64,000 bases of DNA from Gallionella sp. (GCA_030700315.1 JAUYJO010000135.1:1-64000), one strand, 5' to 3'; positions 6,519 through 16,085 are shown, counted from the first letter of the stretch. Program-made: numbers and translations. The notes: generated from the letters alone by a model not told the origin.

Positions 6519-7391
6519 TCAGTCATAGTCCACATCCAGCTCGCTGCATGCGTAGAAATTCTGAATTTCGGTGATGACGGCTTTGATTCTGGCTTTCGAC
6601 AGGATTTTCTTGATGATCGTGTTTCTGTACTCGTCCATGCATTCGCGCAGGATGGGGTGGTATGTGGGCGGGATTTTTTTCAGCAATGCGCCCCATCCCG
6701 CATCGATATCCGGCGGTGCTTCCCGGACGCGCCTGATCAGGCGCTCGATCTCTTTTTGCCCTGCCCGCGCGACAATGCGGCCGTCATCGGCAATCGCGAA
6801 TATCACCGCGATTGCGATCACCGCATGCGCATCCAGATCGGTGTCTTTGACCGGCCCGGCGCAATGTTTTTGGCGCAGCCATTTTGCGCAGGACACGATC
6901 TTCTGGTTGTTTTGCCGATCCTGCAATTCGCGCTTATAGACATCATCGCCCGCCCATGACGCGCCGGGGTCTGCTCGGCAAATCTCCGCGAACAGCACTT
7001 TGATATCGCGCTGCTGCACAAACGGATCGTTGTCGAACTCTGAAACGAACACGGTAAATGGCAGGGCGGACAATTCCTTGATATGCCTGAAGCCCATCTG
7101 AAAAACATATTCCGCGCCGTGATGCAGCAGAAAGGACAATTGCGCATTACCGTCTTGCGGAATATTCGCTTGGCTGATCCCCAGCGAGATACATCCCACC
7201 GTCAGATGAAACGCTTCGAGCAAGCCATCCGCCGTCCGTTCATTGGTAAATTTTTTGGCGACAAGCACGGTGATGCCGCTGAGCTCATCGATAAGGGTCT
7301 GCGCCTCTTCCTGATGATCCGCGCGCCGGGCCAGCGCTTCGAGCGCCGACACCAGATGCGGAGGGCGCGTGGTGATGTGGGCAAGTTTCAT
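6519..7391 (-). CDS. Unrecognised protein, last gene of J-domain operon
   Basis: A 290-residue soluble protein. I do not recognise the family. It is largely helical by composition, with an N-terminal EALARRADHQEEAQTLIDEL helix, a middle with FTVFVSEFDNDPFVQQRDIK, and a hydrophobic stretch AVIAIAVIFAIADDG near residue 195 that looks more like a buried core helix than a membrane span. The C-terminus ends in acidic residues (SELDVDYD). It follows the 262-residue gene by 41 bp on the same strand and should be co-transcribed with the two other unknown genes and the J-domain gene. No signal peptide or metal motif is seen. Confidence 0.6.
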   Translation of the reverse strand: MKLAHITTRPPHLVSALEALARRADHQEEAQTLIDELSGITVLVAKKFTNERTADGLLEAFHLTVGCISLGISQANIPQDGNAQLSFLLHHGAEYVFQMGFRHIKELSALPFTVFVSEFDNDPFVQQRDIKVLFAEICRADPGASWAGDDVYKRELQDRQNNQKIVSCAKWLRQKHCAGPVKDTDLDAHAVIAIAVIFAIADDGRIVARAGQKEIERLIRRVREAPPDIDAGWGALLKKIPPTYHPILRECMDEYRNTIIKKILSKARIKAVITEIQNFYACSELDVDYD

Positions 7392-7432
7392 GGCAGGCTT
7401 ATCGGTAACATGCGACCTCTAGCGGTTGCGCA

Positions 7433-8221
7433 TCACGCAAAAATATCCTCACCCAGGCTCGGGCGCGTGCCTTTTTTCGGTGTGCTGGCCGCTTTTCCCG
7501 GTACTTGCTTGCGCAGGCGCAACAGCAAATCGTGGGTGGCTCTGGCGAGCGCGAACTCATGATGATATTCGTCGTCATCGCCCTCTTCGGAGCGTGCGCG
7601 CAATTGGTTTTCGCCGGGCACCCAGTCGGGGAACATCTCGAACAGCACCCGATCCCACGCATCCGCATCGGCCCGCGCTATTTCCAGCGCCAGGGGAATC
7701 ACATCGTGATCGGAAGTCGTCTGACCGCTGCTGTGCGCACCGCGCGCGTGGATGTCATTGGCGAGCTCGATGATCTCGCCGGTGGCGGTCGAGAACAGCA
7801 CGGCAAAAGCGGTTGTCCCCCAATCGGTGGCTAACGCCGCATGGATCAGCGCCGCGCGCCGCTCCGCATCGTCGGTAGAAAAAACAATTCCGTGGATATG
7901 CGCGAACAGGGACTCGGCCAGCACCTCCGGCTCATCCTCAATCATGTCCTCGCTCCAGGTCGCGGCGAAAAAGGCCAGGCTCTCGGCCCATGCCTTGGGC
8001 GAAATCAGCATCGTGGCCAGCGACAACTTTCCGCCATCGAAAGCGGACAAATGCATCGCGGCCACCTGCGGCTCCAGCGTATCCAGCACCGCCACTACCG
8101 CCAGATCGCCGAATTGCTCCGCCGTGTCATTGATCGCCTCCTCCGCATGGGCGGTAGAGCCAGACAACACCAGCTCGGTCACCTGTCGGCTGATTGCCGG
8201 AAAATTGGATTTATCAGCCAT
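7433..8221 (-). CDS. Unrecognised protein, third gene of J-domain operon
   Basis: A 262-residue acidic, alanine-rich protein without signal peptide or membrane span. The N-terminal half reads as helical repeats (QVTELVLSGSTAHAEEAIND, and later VAVLDTLEPQVAAMHLSAF). The C-terminal quarter has an acidic patch (RSEEGDDDEYHHEF) followed by a basic tail. It overlaps the upstream 180-residue gene by 8 bp, so the two are probably made in fixed ratio. No catalytic motif is recognised. The repeat-like helices could form a scaffold or client-binding surface; that is a guess. Confidence 0.6.
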   Translation of the reverse strand: MADKSNFPAISRQVTELVLSGSTAHAEEAINDTAEQFGDLAVVAVLDTLEPQVAAMHLSAFDGGKLSLATMLISPKAWAESLAFFAATWSEDMIEDEPEVLAESLFAHIHGIVFSTDDAERRAALIHAALATDWGTTAFAVLFSTATGEIIELANDIHARGAHSSGQTTSDHDVIPLALEIARADADAWDRVLFEMFPDWVPGENQLRARSEEGDDDEYHHEFALARATHDLLLRLRKQVPGKAASTPKKGTRPSLGEDIFA

Positions 8222-8756
8222 TTTCGTCCTCGCGTGTATCGAATAGATCGATCACATCCTGGCTAGGTACGCCCCGCTCATCGTCATCGCCATCATCGAA
8301 ATTCGTGTCGCTATCCTCCTCTTCTTCAGAGGCTTCAAGCGAATTGTCCACATGCGTCCAGCGGTGGGTGTTCTTGAATAAAAATGACGTGAGGATCGCC
8401 TTGCGCGCCAGTTCCGGGTTGTTGTCGGCAACGGTGGACAAAGCCCTGGCCGCCTCGGCATCCGCACAGGACACCATTGCGATCACCTTCGCGGCATCGC
8501 CCTTGTCATATTGCTTGCACTGTTTCAGCAGCCCGGTCGGATCGTCAAAGCTCAGATAATCGGCCAGCGCAAAGCTCAACAGATTCACATCGTCGATCTC
8601 CGTGCCCTTCGCGTATTCGCCGATCAGCGACTTGATGACACTCGCATAGTTCTTCCGGTCGGGCGGCTCGCCCAGTGTGTCCTCGATCTGGATGCCCAGC
8701 TCGCGCGATTGATAAACAAATTCGTGATGGATGTTTTTATTCATTGGTTTATTCAT
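8214..8756 (-). CDS. Unrecognised protein, second gene of J-domain operon
   Basis: A 180-residue protein with a charged, helical N-terminal two-thirds (SVIKSLIGEYAKGTEIDDVN, and NPELARKAILTSFLFKN). The C-terminal tail is strongly acidic (EASEEEEDSDTNFDDGDDDE), which usually means a disordered or chaperone-like region. It lies 21 bp downstream of the J-domain gene and overlaps the next gene by 8 bp. The family is unknown. The start could be the first ATG (8756) or the ATG four codons later, since both give MNK. Confidence 0.6.
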   Translation of the reverse strand: MNKPMNKNIHHEFVYQSRELGIQIEDTLGEPPDRKNYASVIKSLIGEYAKGTEIDDVNLLSFALADYLSFDDPTGLLKQCKQYDKGDAAKVIAMVSCADAEAARALSTVADNNPELARKAILTSFLFKNTHRWTHVDNSLEASEEEEDSDTNFDDGDDDERGVPSQDVIDLFDTREDENG

Positions 8757-8777
8757 GAGGGTTCGTAAGTGAATTGT

Positions 8778-9077
8778 TTAATGGCTATCTTGCGGCATAA
8801 CTACGCCGCAGTGATCGAACAGCGAATGCCATAAAGTGCGCGCCTCGTTTTCAGGATCGAGAATGATGCGATTGTTCAGGCTCTGGTTGTATTCGGCCCG
8901 TTTTTTCGGGTCAGAAAGCAACTCATATGCCGTCTTGATCGCATTGAATCTGATCTCCGAATTCGAATGCGAGCTTCTGTCTGGATGGTGGTGCATCGCA
9001 AGCGACCGGTACGCCTTTTTGATTTCATCGGTCGTCGCGGTCGGTGAAACACCAAGGATGTTGTATAGGTTTTCCAA
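8778..9077 (-). CDS. Small J-domain (DnaJ-like) co-chaperone
   Basis: A 99-residue protein that is almost entirely a J domain. It reads LYNILGVSPTATTDEIKKAY, then the HHHPDRSS loop with the HPD tripeptide that activates Hsp70 ATPase, then AYELLSDPKKRAEYNQ. It lacks the G/F linker, zinc fingers and C-terminal domains of DnaJ, so it is a type III J protein. The C-terminal 30 residues (EARTLWHSLFDHCGVV) may bind its partners. It is the first gene of a four-gene minus-strand operon whose other members are unrecognised. A GGAGGC ribosome-binding site lies just upstream of the ATG. Confidence 0.85.
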   Translation of the reverse strand: MENLYNILGVSPTATTDEIKKAYRSLAMHHHPDRSSHSNSEIRFNAIKTAYELLSDPKKRAEYNQSLNNRIILDPENEARTLWHSLFDHCGVVMPQDSH

Positions 9078-9183
9078 CGGGTGCCTCCTGTGAGGCGGAG
9101 ATTTTACACATTAGCCGGAACGGGGTATGGAAAATTGCAGCTATTTCCTGCCTCTGCATCAAGGGTGTAATAGCTTGAGAGAA

Positions 9184-9218
9184 GAGGCAAACGAATCGCT
9201 GCGCGAGTTTCACGTTAA
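9184..9218. repeat. Dispersed 35-bp repeat (aacgaatcgctgcgcgag), copy 1
   Basis: The block gaggcaaacgaatcgctgcg..tttcacgttaa recurs at 47258-47292 and 49171-49205. In those copies it ends a larger repeat containing a ccgcaagcggg stem. It runs into the 3' end of the radical-SAM gene here. Confidence 0.7.
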
Positions 9219-10069
9219 CAGCTTATTTTGACCGGCAAGCCGAGTTTGGCGATACGATCGGCAAAAGCTTGTATGCTTTCCTCGGACAATGCAGACAAAC
9301 GCGGTGCTTCCGCTTGCCGCGAGGGGCGCGCCAGACCGTAAAGCAGCACACCTTGCGGCTTGTGGCCATCGCGCAGTAATGCCGAAATAAATCCCAGGTA
9401 GTCTTCTTCGTCCTGCTTGCCAGGCGGCATACCATCCAGCGCGAACCAGCAAGTTTGCAGCCAGGTCGGGCACAGCGCGATTGCCGTCACCAGGTTGGCG
9501 CGCATCCTGTCCATGCCTGTGTTGGTGTCGTTGATGAGCCGCATCCCGGCTTCGCTGGCGCGATCCAGCTTGAACCATATTTCGCCGTTGAGCCGCGCCA
9601 TGGCGCGCAGGCCTTGCTGCACTTCGCTGCGATGGAGCAAGCTGCCGTTGGTGATCAGTATGGTTTTTAGCGTTTCAGGTAAAAGCATTTCACGGCGCAC
9701 GCGGCCAATGAGTTCGATGGCCTGGGCAAATTCGGCGGCGCTGGTCGGCTCGCCGTTGCCGGACAGCGCGATGTCGTTGATACGCCGCATGCTTTCCGGG
9801 ACGCGGTTTTGCATGAAATCGCCGTGCAGCAGTTCGCCGATAAAACCGCGCAGCTCTTTTTCAAGAACGGCTAGATCAACCGGCGGCGCGGCACCGCGCG
9901 CCAGATCGGGAACCTGGCAGTAGATGCAGCGCCAGTTACAGGCGTTGTTGGGATTGAGGTTGATGCCGATCGAGACGCCGCCGGCGCGGCGCGACACCAC
10001 GGGGTAGACGTAGCGCAAAGCCGCACTGTCGCGGTCGTGGTTGGCGACGTTAAGATTCACGCCTGTCAT
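9215..10069 (-). CDS. Radical SAM protein
   Basis: A 284-residue radical SAM enzyme. The 4Fe-4S motif is CNWRCIYC (CxxxCxxC) around residue 43, preceded by GINLNPNNA. DIALSGNGEPTSAAEF is the GGE-like SAM-binding segment, and LITNGSLLH follows. It resembles the COG0731 group (tRNA wyosine-type radical SAM relatives), but no specific substrate can be assigned. The family splits SAM to a 5'-deoxyadenosyl radical. It lies downstream of nlpD with a 78-bp gap on the same strand and could be the last gene of the surE-pcm-nlpD operon, in the place where rpoS often sits. Confidence 0.8.
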   Translation of the reverse strand: MTGVNLNVANHDRDSAALRYVYPVVSRRAGGVSIGINLNPNNACNWRCIYCQVPDLARGAAPPVDLAVLEKELRGFIGELLHGDFMQNRVPESMRRINDIALSGNGEPTSAAEFAQAIELIGRVRREMLLPETLKTILITNGSLLHRSEVQQGLRAMARLNGEIWFKLDRASEAGMRLINDTNTGMDRMRANLVTAIALCPTWLQTCWFALDGMPPGKQDEEDYLGFISALLRDGHKPQGVLLYGLARPSRQAEAPRLSALSEESIQAFADRIAKLGLPVKISC

Positions 10070-10147
10070 GATAACCCGCCGCTTACCCTCGGTTTTTGTG
10101 GGTTAGCGGAATGGCTGGTTGCTTCATCAGCGCGGCGGAAAGGCCGT

Positions 10148-11098
10148 TCAAGACTTGCCGAGCGGCAGATATTTTGCCGGATCAACAGGTTTGCCGAAAC
10201 GCCGCACTTCGAAATGCAGCTTGACCTGATCGGCATCGGTATTTCCCATCTCGGCGATTTTCTGTCCACGCGTGACAGTCTGCCCTTCCTTCACCAGCAC
10301 CTGGTCGTTGTGCGCATAGGCGCTGAGATAGGTCTTGTTGTGTTTGATGATGACCAGTTTGCCGTAGCCGCGCAGGCCGCTACCGCTATACACCACCTTG
10401 CCTGGCGCGCTGGCGGTGACCGGCTCGCCAAGCTTTCCGGCTATGTCGATGCCCTTGCGGTTGGCCGATTCGGAATACTCGCTGACCAATTTACCTTTGG
10501 CGGGCATGCTCCATTCCAACGCTTCGTCATCGCCACTGTCCGGTTTCGCTTCCGGCTTAACCTCTGGCTTAACCTCTGGCTTAACCTCTGAATTAACTTC
10601 CGGCTTTATTTGCGGTTTAACAGCAACCACCACTTCCGGTTTGGTCTGCTCCTGAACTTTTTCAATCTGCGCCACTGCCGCCTCGCTGTAGGCATACTTC
10701 GCGAGCCTGGGCTGCTCCCTCACTGGCGGCTCTATCGGCTTGCTGTCAACCACGGCGGCGGGGCGGACAACGGTCGTGACGCTACCCAGGAACAGGCGGA
10801 TTTTCTGCCCTATTTGAATCATATTGGGATCCTGGATACCGTTCAATTCTGCCAGCTCCCGGTAGTCCAGGCCGTAATTAAAGGCGATACTGAACAGCGT
10901 ATCGCCTTTTTGCACAGTATGCGCTTCAGGCCGCCAATCTTTTTCGCGCGGAATTTTCTTGGATGTTTCCTCAACGGCAACGACAGTCTGTGGTGGTGGT
11001 TCGCTGCGGTCAACGACCGGCGCACGTTGTCCGCTCGAAGCACAACCTGCCAACAGGGCAGCCACTATCAACAATATACTGGTATTACCTTGTTTCAT
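10148..11098 (-). CDS. nlpD: NlpD-like lipoprotein (LysM + M23 domain)
   Basis: A 316-residue lipoprotein. The N-terminal signal ends in LLAGCASS, a lipobox with Cys19. A LysM domain at about 58-105 (HTVQKGDTLFSIAFNYGLDY) binds peptidoglycan. A low-complexity linker follows with repeated KPEV/KPEA units near 170-190. The C-terminal M23 (LytM) domain reads KGIDIAGKLGEPV and KLHFEVRRFGKPVDP. The usual HxxxD and HxH zinc ligands are altered (GIDIAG lacks the His, KLHFE lacks the first His). It is therefore probably an inactive LytM factor that activates an amidase such as AmiC at division. It overlaps pcm by 4 bp. Confidence 0.9.
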   Translation of the reverse strand: MKQGNTSILLIVAALLAGCASSGQRAPVVDRSEPPPQTVVAVEETSKKIPREKDWRPEAHTVQKGDTLFSIAFNYGLDYRELAELNGIQDPNMIQIGQKIRLFLGSVTTVVRPAAVVDSKPIEPPVREQPRLAKYAYSEAAVAQIEKVQEQTKPEVVVAVKPQIKPEVNSEVKPEVKPEVKPEAKPDSGDDEALEWSMPAKGKLVSEYSESANRKGIDIAGKLGEPVTASAPGKVVYSGSGLRGYGKLVIIKHNKTYLSAYAHNDQVLVKEGQTVTRGQKIAEMGNTDADQVKLHFEVRRFGKPVDPAKYLPLGKS

Positions 11099-11766
11099 TC
11101 TTTCCCCATCAATAGCGGCACAAATTTCACCTGCTCCATTCTGGTTTCGCGGAATCCGCCGGCATCGCGCTCGACCAGATACAACTGCTGCTCCTGCATC
11201 CCGACGGGCAGTACCATTCTACCACCGACAGCGAGTTGCTCCCGTAGCGCTGCGGACAGTGCGGGTGCGGCGCAAGCCATGATGATGCCGTCAAACGGCG
11301 CCAGCTCTGGCAGGCCGACGGTTCCATCGGCATGGCGCACGCTGACGTTGCGCAGCTTCAGGTCGCGCAACTGCCGCCTGGCGCGTTCATACAGCGGCTG
11401 GATGCGCTCCACGGTATAGACTTCTTTCGCCACCTGCGCCAGCACCGCCGCCTGGTAGCCGCAGCCAGTGCCGATTTCCAGCACGCGACCCAGCGGTTTG
11501 CCGGCACGCAACACTTCAATCATGCGCGCCACGATGTAGGGCCGGGAAATGGTCTGGTTGAAATTGATGGGCAGCGATACGTCATCGTAAGCGCGGCTCG
11601 CCAAGGCTTCATCGACAAACAAGTGGCGCGGCACCTCAAGCATCGCTGCCAGCACCGTATCGTCCCTGATACCGACCCGGCTGTCATCGTCCTTGCGCAG
11701 CCGCTCGATCATGCGCGCACGGGTGCGCTGCGAGGTCATGCCGATACCGTTAAGCCGCGTATTCAT
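11095..11766 (-). CDS. pcm: Protein-L-isoaspartate O-methyltransferase
   Basis: A 223-residue member of the PCMT family. Motif I reads [17 protein letters not shown] around residue 92, the SAM-binding loop. [13 protein letters not shown] upstream is the PCMT-specific substrate segment, and [16 protein letters not shown] is the post-motif strand. It methylates isoaspartyl residues in damaged proteins using SAM, starting their repair to aspartate. The ATGA overlaps at both ends, with surE upstream and nlpD downstream, mark a tightly coupled operon common in proteobacteria. Confidence 0.93.
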   Translation of the reverse strand: MNTRLNGIGMTSQRTRARMIERLRKDDDSRVGIRDDTVLAAMLEVPRHLFVDEALASRAYDDVSLPINFNQTISRPYIVARMIEVLRAGKPLGRVLEIGTGCGYQAAVLAQVAKEVYTVERIQPLYERARRQLRDLKLRNVSVRHADGTVGLPELAPFDGIIMACAAPALSAALREQLAVGGRMVLPVGMQEQQLYLVERDAGGFRETRMEQVKFVPLLMGKE

Positions 11767-12506
11767 TGCCCAAGCCAGCCTCGCACCGCATCAAGCTGGT
11801 TGTATTGGGTCAGATCGATCTGCAGAGGAGTGAGCGAGACGCACTGCCGCGCCAGCGCATGAAAATCTGTGCCCTCGCCGGCATCCTGCGCCTTGCCCGC
11901 CGCGCCGACCCAGTACACGGTTTCGCCGTGCGGGTTGCTGGCTTTCACCACCGGCTCTGCCTTGTGCCGCTTGCCGAGGCGCGTCACTTCGATGCCCTGT
12001 AACTGATCGTATGGCACATCCGGCACGTTCACGTTAAGCAGCCAGGGTTGGCTGTGTGTCTGTTTTGAAAAGCGTTGCACCAAATCGGCGACAACCCTGG
12101 CGGCAGTCTCGTAATGCGAAAATTCCTTGCTGGCCAGTGAAACCGCAATGGAAGGAATGCCCAACAGAAACCCTTCGGTAGCCGCCGCGACCGTGCCGGA
12201 ATAAATGGTATCGTCGCCCATGTTGGCGCCTGCATTGATGCCGGACACCACCATATCCGGCTGCTGATCCAGCATCCCGGTGACGGCGAGATGCACGCAA
12301 TCGGTCGGCGTGCCGTTGACGTAATAGAAACCATTGTTGGCGCGGCTCAGTTTGAGCGGACGATCCAAGGTCAGGGAATTGCTGGCACCGCTACGATCGC
12401 GTTCGGGCGCGACCACCACGACATCGGCGACTCGCGCGAGATGTTCGGCAAGACAGGCCAAGCCGGGTGCGAAATAACCGTCGTCATTACTGATCAGGAT
12501 GCGCAT
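11763..12506 (-). CDS. surE: 5'/3'-nucleotidase SurE
   Basis: A 247-residue SurE. The opening [16 protein letters not shown] carries the metal-binding [21 protein letters not shown] is the phosphate-binding stretch, and [20 protein letters not shown] is the second signature. The family hydrolyses nucleoside monophosphates with a divalent metal and is tied to stationary-phase survival. It is the first gene of surE-pcm-nlpD. About 225 bp separate it from the terminator region of the secreted-protein gene upstream. Confidence 0.95.
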   Translation of the reverse strand: MRILISNDDGYFAPGLACLAEHLARVADVVVVAPERDRSGASNSLTLDRPLKLSRANNGFYYVNGTPTDCVHLAVTGMLDQQPDMVVSGINAGANMGDDTIYSGTVAAATEGFLLGIPSIAVSLASKEFSHYETAARVVADLVQRFSKQTHSQPWLLNVNVPDVPYDQLQGIEVTRLGKRHKAEPVVKASNPHGETVYWVGAAGKAQDAGEGTDFHALARQCVSLTPLQIDLTQYNQLDAVRGWLGQ

Positions 12507-12670
12507 CGGTTGAAATGAGTAGAATTTGGATTAATCGGGGGCATTGATTTAATGGGCCCGGGCAAAAATTAGCATCCCCGTCTTGAACGTGCCAGAAAAC
12601 CTGTGCCCTGAGCACGCAACAGCAATCTGGTGCATTTTACAGGCAGCCGAGAACCCTGAGCAAGGAAGAA

Positions 12671-12705
12671 TAAAAAAGCTGGAATCATGGATACATGATT
12701 CCAGC
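12671..12705 (-). terminator. Rho-independent terminator of the secreted-protein gene
   Basis: A perfect 12-bp stem (gctggaatcatg / catgattccagc) with a 4-base loop. On the minus strand it is followed by TTTTTTATT. It lies 29 bp past the stop of the 1008-residue gene. Confidence 0.9.
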
Positions 12706-12733
12706 TACACCCACCCCCCGCACTCACCCTCTA

Positions 12734-15700
12734 CTATGGGCAGGCAACCGTGTAATTCCAGGCCGTGCCACTGCCTCCCTTGCAGTTCGGAATCACCTGC
12801 ACGGTAATCTGGTTTGAACTGCCGCTATAAGTCAAGGCCTTGGTCGCATAGGCGCCGACACAGCCTGTGTCAAACAGCGTTGCGCCTTCATATCTCACCA
12901 ATATCTGGTCTTCCTGCCAATAGGTGTCATAACTAAAGTCGAAGGTTCCCGCCGACTTGCCAAGCTCGATCGTCCGCGTGTCCGGCGTGTCGCCCCCGGC
13001 ATTCTGGGTTGAGCTGCACTGCGCGAGAACCTCAAAGTTCATGCCATTGCTCTTCACGGCATTGACTTCGACAACCACATCACCCGTTGACGCATTCTGC
13101 GGAACCTTGGCGACAGCCGACGTATCGCTGCTCCAGGTTACATTGCTCGCCACCAGGCCGCTAAAATACACCGAGCGCGTATCGGCAGATGTACCAAACC
13201 CGGTTCCGGTTATCGTCACTGCGGTATCGACCGGCCCTTGGGTAGGCGATAGCGCGGTAATGGTCGGGCCGCTTTCAAGATTGATTTTGATATGCGTGGG
13301 CGTTGTATAAGGTGCCGTGTCGTCGCTGTTGAGCACAATCAAAAAGAAGCCGCTTCCCGGTGTCGCATCAAACGCATATTTATCGGTGAACTCGGCAATT
13401 TTTGTATATGTCTTGCTCTCGTATTTATATAAGTGTGCTTTGATGAAGCTGTTTTTCCCTTCAGCGAGTGTCAGGGTGTAATTTTTATTTTGCTTCAGGC
13501 TATTAAAATTAAACCCTATTTTTACGCCAGACAAAGGATACAGGTCGTCAGTGAATTCCGCTGTGGGTTTCGTATCACTGTAGGAAAAGCTGAATGCCGA
13601 TCCCGGAGCCGACCAACCAAAGCTGGTAGTTGCGGTCAAATACTGTTCGGCAAAGGTTTGCCACTCGCTGGACAGAACAACGTTGGCACTCGCCAGCGCG
13701 CCGGTCGATGAATAGGTTCCACTCTGGCCGTTAACTTTGGCCCATGTGCTTAAAATCAGGCCATTGCCGAATTTGCTCGTGAGATAGCGCAGGAATCCTG
13801 ATGCTCCGTATCCATGTTCTTGCGCGTCCACCTGCCCGCCGCGCTCAAGACCGTTGCGATAAAAGTCGGCATTCCCGGTAAACACAGGAGAAGCATAGGA
13901 TGGATTATTCAGCATTTCCGCTTCAAACCATGTGGAAGAAGCCTCCATTAACCAGGTAAAGGGAGAACCAAATACCGACTCTCTTACTGCCCAATGGGGA
14001 TCATAGACGTATTGGATGGTATGAAAAAATTCATGTCCGATGGTAGCCTTCATTTCATCCATGTCAGCCTGGCTGCTGCTATTGCAATATTGCTGGTTAA
14101 TGGATAGAGAAAGGGATTTTGTTCCGGAAATCCATCTGCCGATTCTTCCATAACCTGCCTCGCCATATTTCCCCGGATCAAGTTTAATGACGTTGATCGA
14201 CATCGGCCAAGCCAGTCCCGAAGGAGAGAATCCGATATTGGTGATCAGTTTTGTATAGGCATCTTCGGCAATATCAAGATAATCGCGAATAACCAGTGAA
14301 TTGCAGGGTTTCACCGGATAAGTGATGGAAAAATGGCTGCTTTGCAGAAGATCGTAGCCAGTGATAAACCAAACCGTAAACCTTCTCTTTGCCTTGCCGG
14401 TCGATCCATCGGCGGCCAAGGAGGAATATTTATCCTGCGAGGCATCCGTGCTCTGGCTGCCGAAGGCGCTTGGCGGGATAGTCACTGAAAGTATATTGCC
14501 GGCCACCGTTGCCTCGTGAAGCACGCCACGAAAGAACGGCACGGCACTCGATGCAGTATAGGTATCAGTCGCCACGACCGCGAATACTTTTCCGCTTATC
14601 GCGCCCGTGGCTGTCATCTTGACCTCAATTGGCTGATAGATATCACCCTCTATTTCTACCGCCTTGATATCCGACACCACTGTGGCATCCGGAAAATCAT
14701 TGGTCGCGCTGCCCGGCGATATGGTCACTGCAGTTGCAGCAGTAACCGCATTGGCCGGAAAGGTAATGGTCATGTCTCCGTCTGTAACGGTGCCTCCACT
14801 TGTTCCAATTGTGGCTGTCGTCCCTCCAACAGGTGCTGGATACGAAGAGCCGTTGACGCACATCACCAGCCCTTCCGCTGCCCAGCCCTGCTGTATCATT
14901 TGCTGGTAAACAACTGAATCCGTGATAAAGCGGTGGTTGGAGTCGTTGTACATCCAGCGATTGTTGTAAACCCGGTATACCTGCGTCGTCCCCGAAGGAC
15001 ATGAGCCATATTGCACCGGCTGGGAATAAAGCGCGATACCTTCATAGAACCAGCCCGGGTCTTGCTTGACGAGAGCGCATTCCCCCGCATCCGCTGTATA
15101 AAAATGCGAATTCGGCCCAACGCCCGGCGTGCCGTAAAAACGGCATACCGCATTCGCGGTAGACGATGCCTCACTTTGAGTTTGCCAGGCGTTAACTTCA
15201 TAACCTGTTCGTGACCAGCCTGGCCCTGCGGCACCATTATCAATACCCGCCGCTTCCTGGCTGTCGCCGGTCATGAAGTAATGGTTGAGATTGGTATTGT
15301 AAAACTCGATAACCGACGTCCCGCTAGTGGCCGGTGGTGTTGTAGCGCCCGTCAGCATCAAGGTATAAGCGCCAGTCTTGAGTGCTATTGCGGATGAGGC
15401 CGCGATGGTATACAACCCGGAGGCTGGAAGGGTCAAATAGCCTGAAGCAGGTATTCGCGCATTGGTCCCGCCTCCGCTATCGTCGTCATAAAGATACGTC
15501 GTAGCGTCGGGATAGATCAGCATCAGATCGACATCAAAAGCCGAAGACGAATTCAGGATATAGAGCTGCTGCCCACTGACTCCCGTGAACTGATAAGCAT
15601 CATAGTAATATCCGCTGGTAGTGGCGCAATCGTCTGTGCTCAGTGAGCCATTTTTCGTCTCCCCCACACTGATTGACTGCTCGGTACAGGCGGCTAAGGC

Positions 15701-15760
15701 AGTAGTTGAAGCTGCCAAGGTAGACAAAAGCAATGCAACGACAAGAAATAAGCGTTTCAT
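12734..15760 (-). CDS. Large secreted mosaic protein with HEFFH zinc-protease-like motif
   Basis: A 1008-residue exported protein. Residues 1-24 form a signal peptide (VVALLLSTLAASTTALAA). The order after that is a pre-peptidase-like beta domain (~25-140, DVDLMLIYPD), a DUF5648-like region (~150-310, FYNTNLNHYFMTG, NSHFYTADAGEC, GWFYEGIALY), a beta domain, and a central region with TIGHEFFHTIQYVYDP near residue 570. HEFFH is an HExxH zinc motif. An IPT/TIG domain follows (~840-920, ITALSPTQGPVDTAVTITGT) and then a C-terminal beta domain. I infer a secreted metallopeptidase or adhesin-like enzyme. It stands alone on the minus strand with its own terminator. Confidence 0.75.
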   Translation of the reverse strand: MKRLFLVVALLLSTLAASTTALAACTEQSISVGETKNGSLSTDDCATTSGYYYDAYQFTGVSGQQLYILNSSSAFDVDLMLIYPDATTYLYDDDSGGGTNARIPASGYLTLPASGLYTIAASSAIALKTGAYTLMLTGATTPPATSGTSVIEFYNTNLNHYFMTGDSQEAAGIDNGAAGPGWSRTGYEVNAWQTQSEASSTANAVCRFYGTPGVGPNSHFYTADAGECALVKQDPGWFYEGIALYSQPVQYGSCPSGTTQVYRVYNNRWMYNDSNHRFITDSVVYQQMIQQGWAAEGLVMCVNGSSYPAPVGGTTATIGTSGGTVTDGDMTITFPANAVTAATAVTISPGSATNDFPDATVVSDIKAVEIEGDIYQPIEVKMTATGAISGKVFAVVATDTYTASSAVPFFRGVLHEATVAGNILSVTIPPSAFGSQSTDASQDKYSSLAADGSTGKAKRRFTVWFITGYDLLQSSHFSITYPVKPCNSLVIRDYLDIAEDAYTKLITNIGFSPSGLAWPMSINVIKLDPGKYGEAGYGRIGRWISGTKSLSLSINQQYCNSSSQADMDEMKATIGHEFFHTIQYVYDPHWAVRESVFGSPFTWLMEASSTWFEAEMLNNPSYASPVFTGNADFYRNGLERGGQVDAQEHGYGASGFLRYLTSKFGNGLILSTWAKVNGQSGTYSSTGALASANVVLSSEWQTFAEQYLTATTSFGWSAPGSAFSFSYSDTKPTAEFTDDLYPLSGVKIGFNFNSLKQNKNYTLTLAEGKNSFIKAHLYKYESKTYTKIAEFTDKYAFDATPGSGFFLIVLNSDDTAPYTTPTHIKINLESGPTITALSPTQGPVDTAVTITGTGFGTSADTRSVYFSGLVASNVTWSSDTSAVAKVPQNASTGDVVVEVNAVKSNGMNFEVLAQCSSTQNAGGDTPDTRTIELGKSAGTFDFSYDTYWQEDQILVRYEGATLFDTGCVGAYATKALTYSGSSNQITVQVIPNCKGGSGTAWNYTVACP

Positions 15761-16008
15761 GATTATCGACTCCCCAAATAGAATTAAAAAGCTATTTCGT
15801 TTATACCAGAAAATCTGGAAAACTATAGTTTGCTTATGCCGAATATTCAGCGCAATTTCAATCAGGGTCGCCAGGCGGCTTGGGGCGGGAAAATTTCAGC
15901 TAAAGCGACAGTTTGTATCTACTTCTCATTATCTGGTCCAACTACTGGACATTTAAGCGTAACGTAACACTCAACTTCGAGCTGGCTTCTAGAACTACTT
16001 GATTTGAC

Positions 16009-16085
<77 letters not shown>

